64,000 bases of DNA from Aequorivita aurantiaca. GTDB taxonomy: Bacteria; Bacteroidota; Bacteroidia; Flavobacteriales; Flavobacteriaceae. The notes beneath the pieces were generated by a model that was not told the origin of the DNA, did no database searches, and saw only the letters and a list, made by a program, of their open reading frames with translations. Where the stretch lies: assembly GCF_030410135.1 (NCBI RefSeq), contig NZ_JAUGQQ010000008.1:29611-93610 (forward strand), given 5' to 3'. Shown in pieces: positions 42,969-51,035 of the stretch; within the stretch, counting starts at the first letter, position 1, and the number at the start of each line of letters is the position of its first letter. Position numbers and translations under genes: made by a program.

Positions 42969-43505
42969 TTAAATGGTTAGTTCGTTATCGTTCTGCATTT
43001 CAACTCCTTTTTTGAAAATAGTCGCAATTATATAAATTACCGCTCCCATAATAATAAATGCTTGGCTATCAGCCCAAAATTGGTTCAAATTATCGGTTAC
43101 AAACCCGTGATGCATCAAATTTTTTGCAGACTGCCTCGCGACATAACTTAAACCTCCGATGCTTAAAGTGAAATAACTAATTAAAGAAATCTTATGCTCA
43201 ACAAATGAACTGAACGGTTTGGACAGATCCATTTTGTGCATAAGATGGATAACTATATAAAAGAGATAGGCTTTTAAAATCGAAATAATTAGTATAAAAC
43301 TATAGATTCCGAAAAATGCCATTTTACTTTCATTATACATTTGGGTTAAGTCCAACTTTTGATAAAGATTTCCAACAAATTCAGGATTATAAATACTAAA
43401 GAAGAAATTTACGAGAAGAGCTCCTGCCTCAATGCTTAGCCCAACAAAAATTAGCCAGGCCACAATATAAAGGCCCCAAAATACGAAGTTGTTTGTTTTT
43501 GACAT
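42969..43505 (-). CDS. DUF2975 membrane protein
   Basis: A 178-residue protein with four membrane spans (FWGLYIVAWLIFVGLSIEAGALLV, AFFGIYSFILIISILKAYLFYIVI, and two more) and the DUF2975 layout. The start is the ATG at 43505, giving MSKTNNF; the longer version is unlikely. It is paired with a small XRE regulator, as these proteins nearly always are. The function of DUF2975 is unknown; a small membrane sensor partner of the regulator is an inference. Confidence 0.87.
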   Translation of the reverse strand: MSKTNNFVFWGLYIVAWLIFVGLSIEAGALLVNFFFSIYNPEFVGNLYQKLDLTQMYNESKMAFFGIYSFILIISILKAYLFYIVIHLMHKMDLSKPFSSFVEHKISLISYFTLSIGGLSYVARQSAKNLMHHGFVTDNLNQFWADSQAFIIMGAVIYIIATIFKKGVEMQNDNELTI

Positions 43506-43529
43506 AAATTTTAAAATTAAAAGTTTAGG

Positions 43530-43559
43530 CAAACGTAATAAATATTTATTGATTAACAA
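43530..43559 (-). promoter_or_regulatory. promoter of the DUF2975-XRE pair, with overlapping palindrome
   Basis: Minus strand: TTG (43559-43557), a 19-base spacer, TACGTTTG (43537-43530), a full TAnnTTTG match. A perfect 14-bp palindrome AATAAATATTTATT (43537-43550) lies in the spacer and is a candidate operator for the XRE protein. Confidence 0.6.
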
Positions 43560-43566
43560 TAAATAT

Positions 43567-43594
43567 TTTGCTTGTTATAATAAATTTATTTTTG
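43567..43594 (+). promoter_or_regulatory. possible promoter for the vWA gene
   Basis: TTTG (43567-43570), a 16-base spacer, TATTTTTG (43587-43594). The spacer is a little short for the usual pattern, and the leader to the ATG would be about 125 bases. Confidence 0.4.
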
Positions 43595-43723
43595 AGGAAA
43601 ACATTTTTGATAGAGGTAATTTAAATGTTCACTCATCCAAAAGCTTCGTTCCCTCAATCCTTATTTTTTAACCCTAAGTTGAATGGTAGTTTTACTTCAA
43701 GTTTAACACTAAAACCACATATT

Positions 43724-45601
43724 ATGAAAACACTATTCACATTTTTAGCGGTTGCATTGCTAGGTTTTCAGCTTAATGCACAAACCATAACTATTTCGGG
43801 AACGGTAAGCGACGACACCAGTTTACCACTGCCCGGCGCAAACGTTATAGTAAAAGGAACTTCAACAGGAACCCAAACCGATTTCGATGGAAATTACAGT
43901 ATCAATGCTCAAATCGGACAAAAATTGGTATTCACTTATGTTGGTTTTGAAACCAAGGAAGTAAAAATTAAAAAGGCTGGGGAAATAAACATTACACTTC
44001 ACCCTAGTTCAGCGTTGGAAGAGGTTATTGTTACAGGTTATTCTGAAAACAACGATGCTATTCGGAATGCAATGGGATATGGCATTAAAAGAAATCATAC
44101 CTATAAATCCTCGAAAGAAGAAAGAAAGTTACAGGGCCAGGCCGCAGGACTGCAAATAAATCCATCCCTATATGGATCCAGGAGTAATAATAACTATGTT
44201 TCCGAAAATGAATCCTACGGCAAAATAGATGAAAACATATTCAAAAGTGTAAGCACAGCTCCGCTTTCCACGTTTTCAATTGATGTAGATAAAGCGGGTT
44301 ACAGCAACCTTCGCCGCATGCTAAATAATGGACAGCAAGTACCGGAAGATGCGGTAAAGATTGAGGAAATGGTGAACTATTTCGCCTATAATTATCCGCA
44401 ACCAACTGGAAAAGATCCGTTTTCCATCACCGCAGATATTGTAAATTCCCCTTGGAACCAGGACGCAAAATTGGTAAGGATTGGCTTGAAAGGAAAAGAT
44501 ATTTCCTTGAAAAATGTTCCTCCTTCAAACCTTGTTTTTCTGCTCGACGTTTCCGGTTCTATGGAATCTCCTAATAAATTACCATTGTTGAAATCTGCCT
44601 TGAATGTATTGGTTGATAGATTACGGGAAAATGATAAAGTTGCCATTGTAGTGTATGCAGGCGCAGCTGGGTTGGTTTTGCCTCCAACTTCGGGCTCGGA
44701 AAAGCAGAAAATCCGGGATGCTATTGACAATCTTAGCGCTGGTGGCTCAACTGCCGGTGGAGCTGGAATTGAATTGGCTTATAAAATTGCGGAAGAAAAT
44801 TTCAGCAAAGGCGGAAACAATCGGGTAATTTTGGCTACCGATGGCGACTTCAACGTTGGCGCCTCCAGTGACCGTTCCATGGAAAATCTCATTGAGGAAA
44901 AACGCAAGACCGGAGTATTTCTTACTTGTCTAGGTTTCGGAATGGGAAATTACAAAGACAGCAAATTGGAAACGCTTGCAGATAAAGGCAACGGAAATCA
45001 CGCCTATATCGATACTATGCAGGAAGCGCAAAAAGTTTTGGGAACTGAATTTTTCGGAACGCTTTATACCATTGCTAAAGATGTGAAAATTCAAGTGGAA
45101 TTCAATCCCGCAAAAGTTCAGGCTTACAGATTGATTGGTTACGAAAATCGTTTGTTGAACGATGAGGATTTTAAGGACGACGCGAAAGATGCCGGCGAGT
45201 TGGGCAGTGGCCACACGGTTACCGCTTTGTATGAAATAATACCCGTGGGCGTAAAGAGCAAATATTTGAAGGATATCGATAATCTTAAATATACCAAACA
45301 AACGAATCAAAATTTTGCGGATGAAATGCTTACGGTAAAATTCCGCTACAAAGAACCGGATGGCGATGTTAGCAAACTGATTACGAAAACGGTGAAAGAT
45401 GACAATAAATCAATAGAAAGCGCAAATGAAGATTTAAAATTTTCTGCAGCAGTGGCGCTTTTCGGAATGCAACTTCGCGATTCTGAATTTATAAATACCA
45501 AAAAGAAAGAGGATGTAATAAGTCTTGCCGAAGCGGGAAAAGGGAGCGACAAAGACGGTTACCGCGCTGAGTTTATCAGATTGGTGAAAAGCAGTAAATA
45601 A
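43724..45601 (+). CDS. exported von Willebrand factor A protein with carboxypeptidase-regulatory-like domain
   Basis: A 625-residue secreted or periplasmic protein. The signal peptide is residues 1-20 (MKTLFTFLAVALLGFQLNAQ), followed by a CarboxypepD_reg-like beta domain (about 22-100, ISGTVSDDTSLPLPGANVIV, YEGFETKEV-like GFETKEVKI). A linker leads to a vWA domain at about 270-440 with the metal-site motif FLLDVSGSM, and a DUF3520/YfbK-type C-terminus follows to about 620. Such proteins are common in Bacteroidota and may be envelope chaperones or adhesion factors; the substrate is unknown. The ATG at 43724 gives the signal peptide. Confidence 0.9.
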   Translation: MKTLFTFLAVALLGFQLNAQTITISGTVSDDTSLPLPGANVIVKGTSTGTQTDFDGNYSINAQIGQKLVFTYVGFETKEVKIKKAGEINITLHPSSALEEVIVTGYSENNDAIRNAMGYGIKRNHTYKSSKEERKLQGQAAGLQINPSLYGSRSNNNYVSENESYGKIDENIFKSVSTAPLSTFSIDVDKAGYSNLRRMLNNGQQVPEDAVKIEEMVNYFAYNYPQPTGKDPFSITADIVNSPWNQDAKLVRIGLKGKDISLKNVPPSNLVFLLDVSGSMESPNKLPLLKSALNVLVDRLRENDKVAIVVYAGAAGLVLPPTSGSEKQKIRDAIDNLSAGGSTAGGAGIELAYKIAEENFSKGGNNRVILATDGDFNVGASSDRSMENLIEEKRKTGVFLTCLGFGMGNYKDSKLETLADKGNGNHAYIDTMQEAQKVLGTEFFGTLYTIAKDVKIQVEFNPAKVQAYRLIGYENRLLNDEDFKDDAKDAGELGSGHTVTALYEIIPVGVKSKYLKDIDNLKYTKQTNQNFADEMLTVKFRYKEPDGDVSKLITKTVKDDNKSIESANEDLKFSAAVALFGMQLRDSEFINTKKKEDVISLAEAGKGSDKDGYRAEFIRLVKSSK

Positions 45602-45646
45602 ATTTTCAAACTATGTTTTTTGAGGTGGTTTGGTTTTTTTGAGAAG

Positions 45647-45670
45647 AAGGGCACGAGAGTGCCCTTTTTT
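45647..45670 (+). terminator. terminator after the vWA gene
   Basis: AAGGGCAC (45647-45654), loop GAGA, GTGCCCTT (45659-45666), then T-run. A strong hairpin with tetraloop. Confidence 0.88.
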
Positions 45671-45708
45671 AATTTATAATAAAATATTTACAAGCAATTG
45701 TACTAATT

Positions 45709-46149
45709 CTAAATTCCGTTCGAATTCCCATACTGATTGACAATTTTTGACAACTCAGAAATTGTGGCGGCCAAATAACTTTGATCTGTAAACAATTCAA
45801 ATATGAGTTTATTATTTAAATGATGATATTGTTGAAATTTTCCATCAATTTCTACTTTTCCAGTTTTGCTGAAACTCATTTTAATAGTTAGGTTCTTTTC
45901 GTAGGTTTCAAAGACTGCGTCTCCTTCTAACTGCTTATGTGCTTTTTCAAATTGTCGAAAAAAATTATAAATATTTCCCGTTGAAAGATAAAAATCAGAT
46001 TTTACTGAATATCCTCCCGCTTTCATTTGTATTATTCCCTTTGCATCATAACCACCCCAATGTGATGTTTCTTTTGGGAATCCAAAAACATCTGTAAGTT
46101 CAATACTTATAAAATCGTTATTATTACATCTTAGAGTGAACTGATTCAT
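45709..46149 (-). CDS. WapI-like (DUF6228-type) immunity-like protein
   Basis: A 146-residue soluble protein. Its pattern, SHWGGYDAKGIIQMKAGGYSVKSDFYLSTGNIYNFFRQFEKAHKQLEG in pieces, then KMSFSKTGKVEIDGKF and FELFTDQSYLAATISELSKIVN, resembles the WapI family of immunity proteins by eye. No toxin or polymorphic-toxin locus is seen next to it, so it would be an orphan; a function as immunity protein is unproven. It lies 14 bp before the acyl-CoA carboxylase gene in the same direction. Confidence 0.6.
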   Translation of the reverse strand: MNQFTLRCNNNDFISIELTDVFGFPKETSHWGGYDAKGIIQMKAGGYSVKSDFYLSTGNIYNFFRQFEKAHKQLEGDAVFETYEKNLTIKMSFSKTGKVEIDGKFQQYHHLNNKLIFELFTDQSYLAATISELSKIVNQYGNSNGI

Positions 46150-46163
46150 AAACTTTTTTTGAT

Positions 46164-47807
46164 CTAAACTTGGATAACCCCCAAATTAAAGGGCTTTTCA
46201 ATAGGAGCGTGGTTTGCAGCTTCAATTCCCATAGAAATCCATTTTCGAGTATCCAAAGGATCGATTACTGCGTCCGTCCAAATTCTTGAGGCCGCGTAAT
46301 AAGGGGAAATCTGTTTATCGTATCGCGCCTTTATTTTGTTGTATAGTTCGGTTTCTTCTTCTTCGGAAATTTCCTTTCCCTGTTTTTTAAGGGAAGCGGT
46401 TTCAATTTGAAGTAACACTTTTGCAGCGCTATTTCCACTCATAACCGCAAGTTCGGCGCTGGGCCACGCAACAATCAATCTTGGATCATAAGCTTTTCCG
46501 CACATTGCATAGTTTCCGGCACCGTAACTGTTGCCAATCACAATCGTAAATTTTGGAACGACGCTGTTGCTAACGGCATTCACCATTTTTGCACCATCTT
46601 TTATTATTCCGCCGTGCTCGCTTTTGCTCCCGACCATAAATCCGGTTACATCCTGTAAAAAAACCAACGGAATTTTCTTTTGGTTGCAATTTGCGATGAA
46701 ACGTGTGGCTTTATCGGCACTGTCACTATAAATCACACCGCCGAATTGCATTTCGCTCGGTTTTGTCTTTGATTTTGAAGTTTTTACCAAAGTTCGCTGG
46801 TTTGCAACAATCCCAACGGCCCAACCTTCAATTCTTGCATAGCCGGTTAAAATTGTTTGTCCGTAGCCTTCTTTGTATTCCTCAAAATCGCTATCGTCAA
46901 CGAGGCGTTTTATAATTTCGCGCATATCGTATTGTTCGGCGCGCGATTTCGGAATTATTCCATAAATATCTTCCTGTTTTTCTTTCGGTTTTACGGCTTT
47001 TTCACGGTTGAAACCGGCTTTGTCAAAATCGCCAATTTTGGAAACTATGTTTTTTATTTTGTCCAATGCATCTCTGTCGTCCTTGGCTTTGTAATCCGTA
47101 ACGCCGCTCACTTCGCAATGCGTTGTTGCGCCGCCCAACTCTTCATTCTCGATGCTTTCGCCGATTGCGGCTTTTACCAAATAACTTCCCGCAAGAAAAA
47201 TGCTGCCAGTTTTGTCAACAATCAAGGCCTCATCGCTCATAATTGGAAGATAGGCGCCGCCGGCAACGCAACTGCCCATCACCGCGGCAATCTGAGTAAT
47301 TCCCATGCTGCTCATTACGGCGTTGTTTCTAAAAATTCTTCCAAAGTGCTCCTTATCGGGAAAAATTTCATCCTGCATTGGCAGGTAAACGCCGGCGCTG
47401 TCAACCAAATAAATAATTGGCAATCGGTTTTCAATGGAAATTTCCTGCGCGCGAAGATTTTTTTTCGCAGTAATCGGGAACCAAGCACCCGCTTTTACGG
47501 TGGCATCGTTCGCAACGACGATGCATTGCTTTCCTTTTACGTATCCAATTTTCACAACTACGCCGCCACCGGGTGCGCCACCGTGCTCTTCGTACATTCC
47601 ATCGCCGGCAAAAGCTCCAATTTCAATACTCGGTTTTTTTTCGTCCAATAAATATGCAATTCGCTCTCGTGCCGTTAGTTTTCCTTGCGAATGCTGTTTA
47701 TCAATCCGTTTTTGTCCACCGCCAAGCTTCACCTTTGCGAGTCTATTTTTTAAATCTGAAACTAAAAGTTTATTGTGATCTTCGTTTTTGTTGAAGTTTA
47801 AATCCAT
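46164..47807 (-). CDS. acyl-CoA carboxylase beta subunit (methylcrotonyl-CoA carboxylase-like)
   Basis: A 547-residue carboxyltransferase subunit that moves carboxyl from carboxybiotin to an acyl-CoA. Motifs include GGGVVVKIGYV, PIIYLVDSAGVYLPMQDEIFP, the oxyanion region GSCVAGGAYLPIMSDE and IFLAGSYLVKAAIGE, and later FLQDVTGFMVGSKSE, IVIGNSYGAGNYAMCG and AWPSAELAVM. The PMQDEIFPDKEHFGRIF stretch fits the methylcrotonyl-CoA branch better than propionyl-CoA. The biotin-carrying alpha subunit is not in this window. It would take part in leucine breakdown. Confidence 0.9.
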   Translation of the reverse strand: MDLNFNKNEDHNKLLVSDLKNRLAKVKLGGGQKRIDKQHSQGKLTARERIAYLLDEKKPSIEIGAFAGDGMYEEHGGAPGGGVVVKIGYVKGKQCIVVANDATVKAGAWFPITAKKNLRAQEISIENRLPIIYLVDSAGVYLPMQDEIFPDKEHFGRIFRNNAVMSSMGITQIAAVMGSCVAGGAYLPIMSDEALIVDKTGSIFLAGSYLVKAAIGESIENEELGGATTHCEVSGVTDYKAKDDRDALDKIKNIVSKIGDFDKAGFNREKAVKPKEKQEDIYGIIPKSRAEQYDMREIIKRLVDDSDFEEYKEGYGQTILTGYARIEGWAVGIVANQRTLVKTSKSKTKPSEMQFGGVIYSDSADKATRFIANCNQKKIPLVFLQDVTGFMVGSKSEHGGIIKDGAKMVNAVSNSVVPKFTIVIGNSYGAGNYAMCGKAYDPRLIVAWPSAELAVMSGNSAAKVLLQIETASLKKQGKEISEEEETELYNKIKARYDKQISPYYAASRIWTDAVIDPLDTRKWISMGIEAANHAPIEKPFNLGVIQV

Positions 47808-47852
47808 TGAAAAAGTAGTTTGCGCTAAAATACAAAATGCGGTAAGTTTTTA

Positions 47853-47880
47853 GTTGAAAGTTTAAAGTTTAAAGTTGATT
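47853..47880. repeat. 7-bp tandem repeat upstream of the acyl-CoA carboxylase gene
   Basis: Four contiguous units of GTTTAAA type: GTTGAAA, GTTTAAA, GTTTAAA, GTTGATT. It lies in a 240-bp gap between divergent genes and has no assigned role. Confidence 0.6.
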
Positions 47881-48006
47881 TATTTTTTCTCTTTAGTTCG
47901 TATTATGATTAAACTTTTAGCTACTTCCACTTCGCCATTTGCCAAAAAACTATGACATTTTGTTAACGAAAATCTATTATATAATGTCGATATTTGTTTT
48001 TGCACG

Positions 48007-48014
48007 TAACTTTG
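48007..48014 (+). promoter_or_regulatory. possible -7 box for the small membrane protein
   Basis: TAACTTTG is a full match to TAnnTTTG, 37 bases before the ATG. No clear TTG lies at the expected distance upstream, so this is a half-site only. Confidence 0.4.
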
Positions 48015-48050
48015 CAAACCGAAAAAGAAAACAAAAAAGAGAAATAGATT

Positions 48051-48233
48051 ATGGGAATGAATAAAAATACTGTATTGGCCTGGGCCACTTTTATTATGAT
48101 TGTTATGGGTGTAATTTTAATAGGTCTTGGCGCCTTTCGATATGATGATGTAGCCGGATGGGGATTTGCTTCCGTAGGAATAGGATTTTTTGCAAATGCC
48201 TGGGTTTTTAATGCCCTTAAAGGAAGGGTGTAA
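48051..48233 (+). CDS. small membrane protein (CAL67264-like)
   Basis: A 60-residue protein with two hydrophobic helices (LAWATFIMIVMGVILIGLGAF and GWGFASVGIGFFANAWVF). It matches a small flavobacterial membrane-protein family that I know by the name CAL67264. No function is known. It is separated from the next gene, DinB, by 44 bp and may be expressed as a short transcript with it. Confidence 0.75.
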   Translation: MGMNKNTVLAWATFIMIVMGVILIGLGAFRYDDVAGWGFASVGIGFFANAWVFNALKGRV

Positions 48234-48277
48234 TTTTCTCGACAAAGACTCAATAGCCAATACTAATATCAATTTTA

Positions 48278-48754
48278 ATGTTACAGGAAAAACAAATACG
48301 GGAACAACTTGCCAGACATCTTGAGGGCGGCGAGGCCTTTATGCCCGTTACGGAAATCCTCAAAAAAATAAGCTTCGAAGATATCAACTTAAGGCCGGGG
48401 AATTTGCCTTATTCAATGTATGAATTGTTTTATCATATTGCCTATACACAAAAGGATATCGTAAAATTCACCTGTTCCGATGATTATACCGAGCCCAAAT
48501 GGCCCGATTATTATTGGCCCAAAGATAAAATCTGTAAGCATGTGGAAGGATGGCAAACCTTAAAGGCCGAATATTTCACGGACCGCGAAAGATTGAAAGA
48601 TTTCCTGCTGAATGAAGAAAATCAACTTATAACGCCCGTTAAAAATGGCAAAGATCAGCAAACATTACTGCGCGAAGTCACACTTATTATCGAGCACACG
48701 GCCTATCATTCTGGACAATTGCTCGTGCTTCTAAGATTGCTGAATCTGCATTAG
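48278..48754 (+). CDS. DinB family metal-binding protein
   Basis: A 158-residue four-helix-bundle protein of the DinB/YfiT type. The metal-binding histidines are in ELFYHIAYTQKDIV and EHTAYHSGQLLVLLRLL, typical of the three-histidine site. Such proteins include thiol-dependent S-transferases; in organisms with bacillithiol (bshB1 is in this window) some act with that thiol, which is an inference here. It is transcribed ahead of ettA. Confidence 0.85.
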   Translation: MLQEKQIREQLARHLEGGEAFMPVTEILKKISFEDINLRPGNLPYSMYELFYHIAYTQKDIVKFTCSDDYTEPKWPDYYWPKDKICKHVEGWQTLKAEYFTDRERLKDFLLNEENQLITPVKNGKDQQTLLREVTLIIEHTAYHSGQLLVLLRLLNLH

Positions 48755-48830
48755 GATTTCAGAAACAAATTCCGCATAAAAAGAATGAAACTAATCTATA
48801 ATATATATTTAATGATTAACAATTAACCAA

Positions 48831-50522
48831 ATGAGCGACGATAAAAAAGTAATTTTCTCAATGTCTGGGTTGACCAAAACCTACCAAAGTGCCCAGACGC
48901 CTGTACTTAAAAATATATACCTAAGCTTTTTCTACGGTGCCAAGATTGGTATTTTGGGTCTTAACGGAAGTGGTAAATCTACTTTGCTTCGCATAATTGC
49001 AGGCGAAGAAAAAAATTACCAAGGCGATGTAGTCTTTGCTCCGGGTTATACCGTTGGTTATCTTGAACAAGAGCCAAAACTGGACGAAACCAAAACCGTA
49101 CTCGAAGTTGTAAAGGAAGGCGTACAGGAAGTGGTGGATATTTTGGACGAATACAACAAAATAAATGATATGTTCGGTTTGCCGGAAGTTTACGAAAACC
49201 CTGCAAAAATGGACGAACTGATGGACAAGCAGGCAAAACTACAAGATAAAATTGATGCCACAAACGCTTGGGAATTGGACACAAAACTAGAAATTGCAAT
49301 GGACGCATTGCGCACTCCCGAACCAGATAAATTGATCGGGGTTCTTTCCGGAGGTGAAAGAAGAAGGGTTGCGCTTTGCAGATTATTGTTGAAAGAGCCG
49401 GACGTACTTTTGCTCGATGAGCCCACAAACCATTTGGATGCTGAAAGCGTACATTGGTTGGAGCACCATCTTTCCGAATATAAAGGAACGGTGATCGCCG
49501 TTACCCACGATAGATATTTCTTGGACAATGTTGCAGGTTGGATTTTGGAATTGGACCGCGGCGAAGGAATTCCTTGGAAAGGAAATTATTCCTCGTGGCT
49601 GGATCAAAAATCGAAACGTTTGGCACAAGAACAGAAAACAGCCGGCAAGCGCCAAAAAACGTTGGAACGCGAGCTTGAATGGGTTCGTCAAGGAGCCAAA
49701 GGCCGCCAAACCAAACAGAAGGCGCGTCTTCAGAATTACGATAAATTGTTGAGCCAAGATCAAAAGCAACTTGACGAAAAGCTGGAAATATACATCCCGA
49801 ACGGGCCGCGTTTGGGCACGAATGTTATTGAAGCCAAAAATGTTGCAAAGGCGTTCGGCGATAAATTGCTTTACGAAGATTTAAATTTCAAACTTCCGCA
49901 AGCGGGAATTGTGGGAATTATTGGCCCAAATGGTGCCGGTAAAACCACTATTTTCAAAATGATTATGGGCGAGGAAACCCCGGACAAAGGTTCATTTGAA
50001 GTAGGTGAAACCGCAAAAATTGCCTATGTTGATCAAGCACATTCCAATATTAATCCCGATAAAACCATTTGGGAAAACTTCAGCGATAGCCAGGAATTGA
50101 TAATGATGGGCGGTCGCCAAGTGAATTCCCGAGCATATTTGAGCCGATTTAATTTCAGTGGAAGTGAGCAAAATAAAAAGGTTTCGATGCTTTCCGGTGG
50201 CGAGCGAAACCGATTGCACTTGGCAATGACTTTAAAGGAAGAAGGAAACGTTCTTTTGCTGGATGAGCCCACGAATGATTTGGATGTAAACACGCTTCGT
50301 GCTCTGGAAGAAGGTTTGGAAAACTTCGCGGGTTGTGCCGTGGTTATCAGTCACGACCGGTGGTTTTTGGACAGAATCTGTACACACATACTTTCTTTTG
50401 AAGGAAACAGTGAAGTATATTATTTTGAGGGTGGTTTCAGCGAATATGAGGAAAATAAAAAGAAACGTTTGGGTGGCGATTTGACACCGAAACGAATTAA
50501 ATATAAAAAACTTATTCGATAA
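48831..50522 (+). CDS. ettA: energy-dependent translational throttle protein EttA (ABC-F ATPase)
   Basis: A 563-residue soluble ABC-F protein that binds the ribosomal E site and gates translation by ATP level. Two ATPase cassettes: Walker A GLNGSGKST and signature LSGGERRRVAL with LLLDEPTNHLD, then GPNGAGKTT, LSGGERNRLHL and LLLDEPTNDLD. Between them is the charged linker (about 255-330). Length and order match EttA (555 in E. coli). A small lipoprotein gene follows after 3 bp. Confidence 0.93.
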   Translation: MSDDKKVIFSMSGLTKTYQSAQTPVLKNIYLSFFYGAKIGILGLNGSGKSTLLRIIAGEEKNYQGDVVFAPGYTVGYLEQEPKLDETKTVLEVVKEGVQEVVDILDEYNKINDMFGLPEVYENPAKMDELMDKQAKLQDKIDATNAWELDTKLEIAMDALRTPEPDKLIGVLSGGERRRVALCRLLLKEPDVLLLDEPTNHLDAESVHWLEHHLSEYKGTVIAVTHDRYFLDNVAGWILELDRGEGIPWKGNYSSWLDQKSKRLAQEQKTAGKRQKTLERELEWVRQGAKGRQTKQKARLQNYDKLLSQDQKQLDEKLEIYIPNGPRLGTNVIEAKNVAKAFGDKLLYEDLNFKLPQAGIVGIIGPNGAGKTTIFKMIMGEETPDKGSFEVGETAKIAYVDQAHSNINPDKTIWENFSDSQELIMMGGRQVNSRAYLSRFNFSGSEQNKKVSMLSGGERNRLHLAMTLKEEGNVLLLDEPTNDLDVNTLRALEEGLENFAGCAVVISHDRWFLDRICTHILSFEGNSEVYYFEGGFSEYEENKKKRLGGDLTPKRIKYKKLIR

Positions 50523-50525
50523 ATT

Positions 50526-50969
50526 ATGTGGAAAAAAATCATATTAATTGTTGCGGTAATTACCCTCTCCTCCTGCGGGGCAAAGCGAAAGGGAGTGGAA
50601 GCTTCAAAGGAATCAAAGGAAGTGGTTTTGGGAAAGAGCGAAGCGGTTTCCTATAAAAGTCTGGGCAATGGCGTTGCTTCCATTTCACTGCAACTTTTTG
50701 AAAACAATACCTTTAAATTTGACTTTAATAGTATTCCCCAACCCGATACGAATGAGAAACCGGTAAAAATTTCTGAAAAAGGAACTTATACTTCCGATGG
50801 AAATTGGAAACTATTAAATTTTAAAAATCCCAAATTTTCATTGGCCGCAATATTCGATTCCAATTATGCCGGTGCTGCCGATTTTAGAGTGATCGATGAA
50901 AACAACGTTAAAATAAATACTTCAAAAAACGCATTGCCAATTTGGGGCGTGGTTTGTGAGAAGCAGTAA
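50526..50969 (+). CDS. small hypothetical lipoprotein
   Basis: A 147-residue lipoprotein (MWKKIILIVAVITLSSC, lipidated C near 17) I do not recognise beyond a vague likeness to META/copper-homeostasis beta-barrel lipoproteins: NNTFKFDFNSIPQ, KISEKGTYTSDGNWKLL. It begins 3 bp after ettA and probably shares its transcript. It is ended by a strong bidirectional hairpin. Confidence 0.7.
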   Translation: MWKKIILIVAVITLSSCGAKRKGVEASKESKEVVLGKSEAVSYKSLGNGVASISLQLFENNTFKFDFNSIPQPDTNEKPVKISEKGTYTSDGNWKLLNFKNPKFSLAAIFDSNYAGAADFRVIDENNVKINTSKNALPIWGVVCEKQ

Positions 50970-50983
50970 TGATTTACACAAGG

Positions 50984-51022
50984 AAAAAAATCCCGATTCA
51001 ATTATAGAATCGGGATTTTTTT
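50984..51022. terminator. bidirectional terminator between convergent genes
   Basis: A perfect 16-bp stem: AAAAAAATCCCGATTC (50984-50999), loop AATTATA, GAATCGGGATTTTTTT (51007-51022). It ends the ettA transcript and the opposite T9SS-domain gene. Confidence 0.9.
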
Positions 51023-51035
51023 ATTGCTGGAATTA

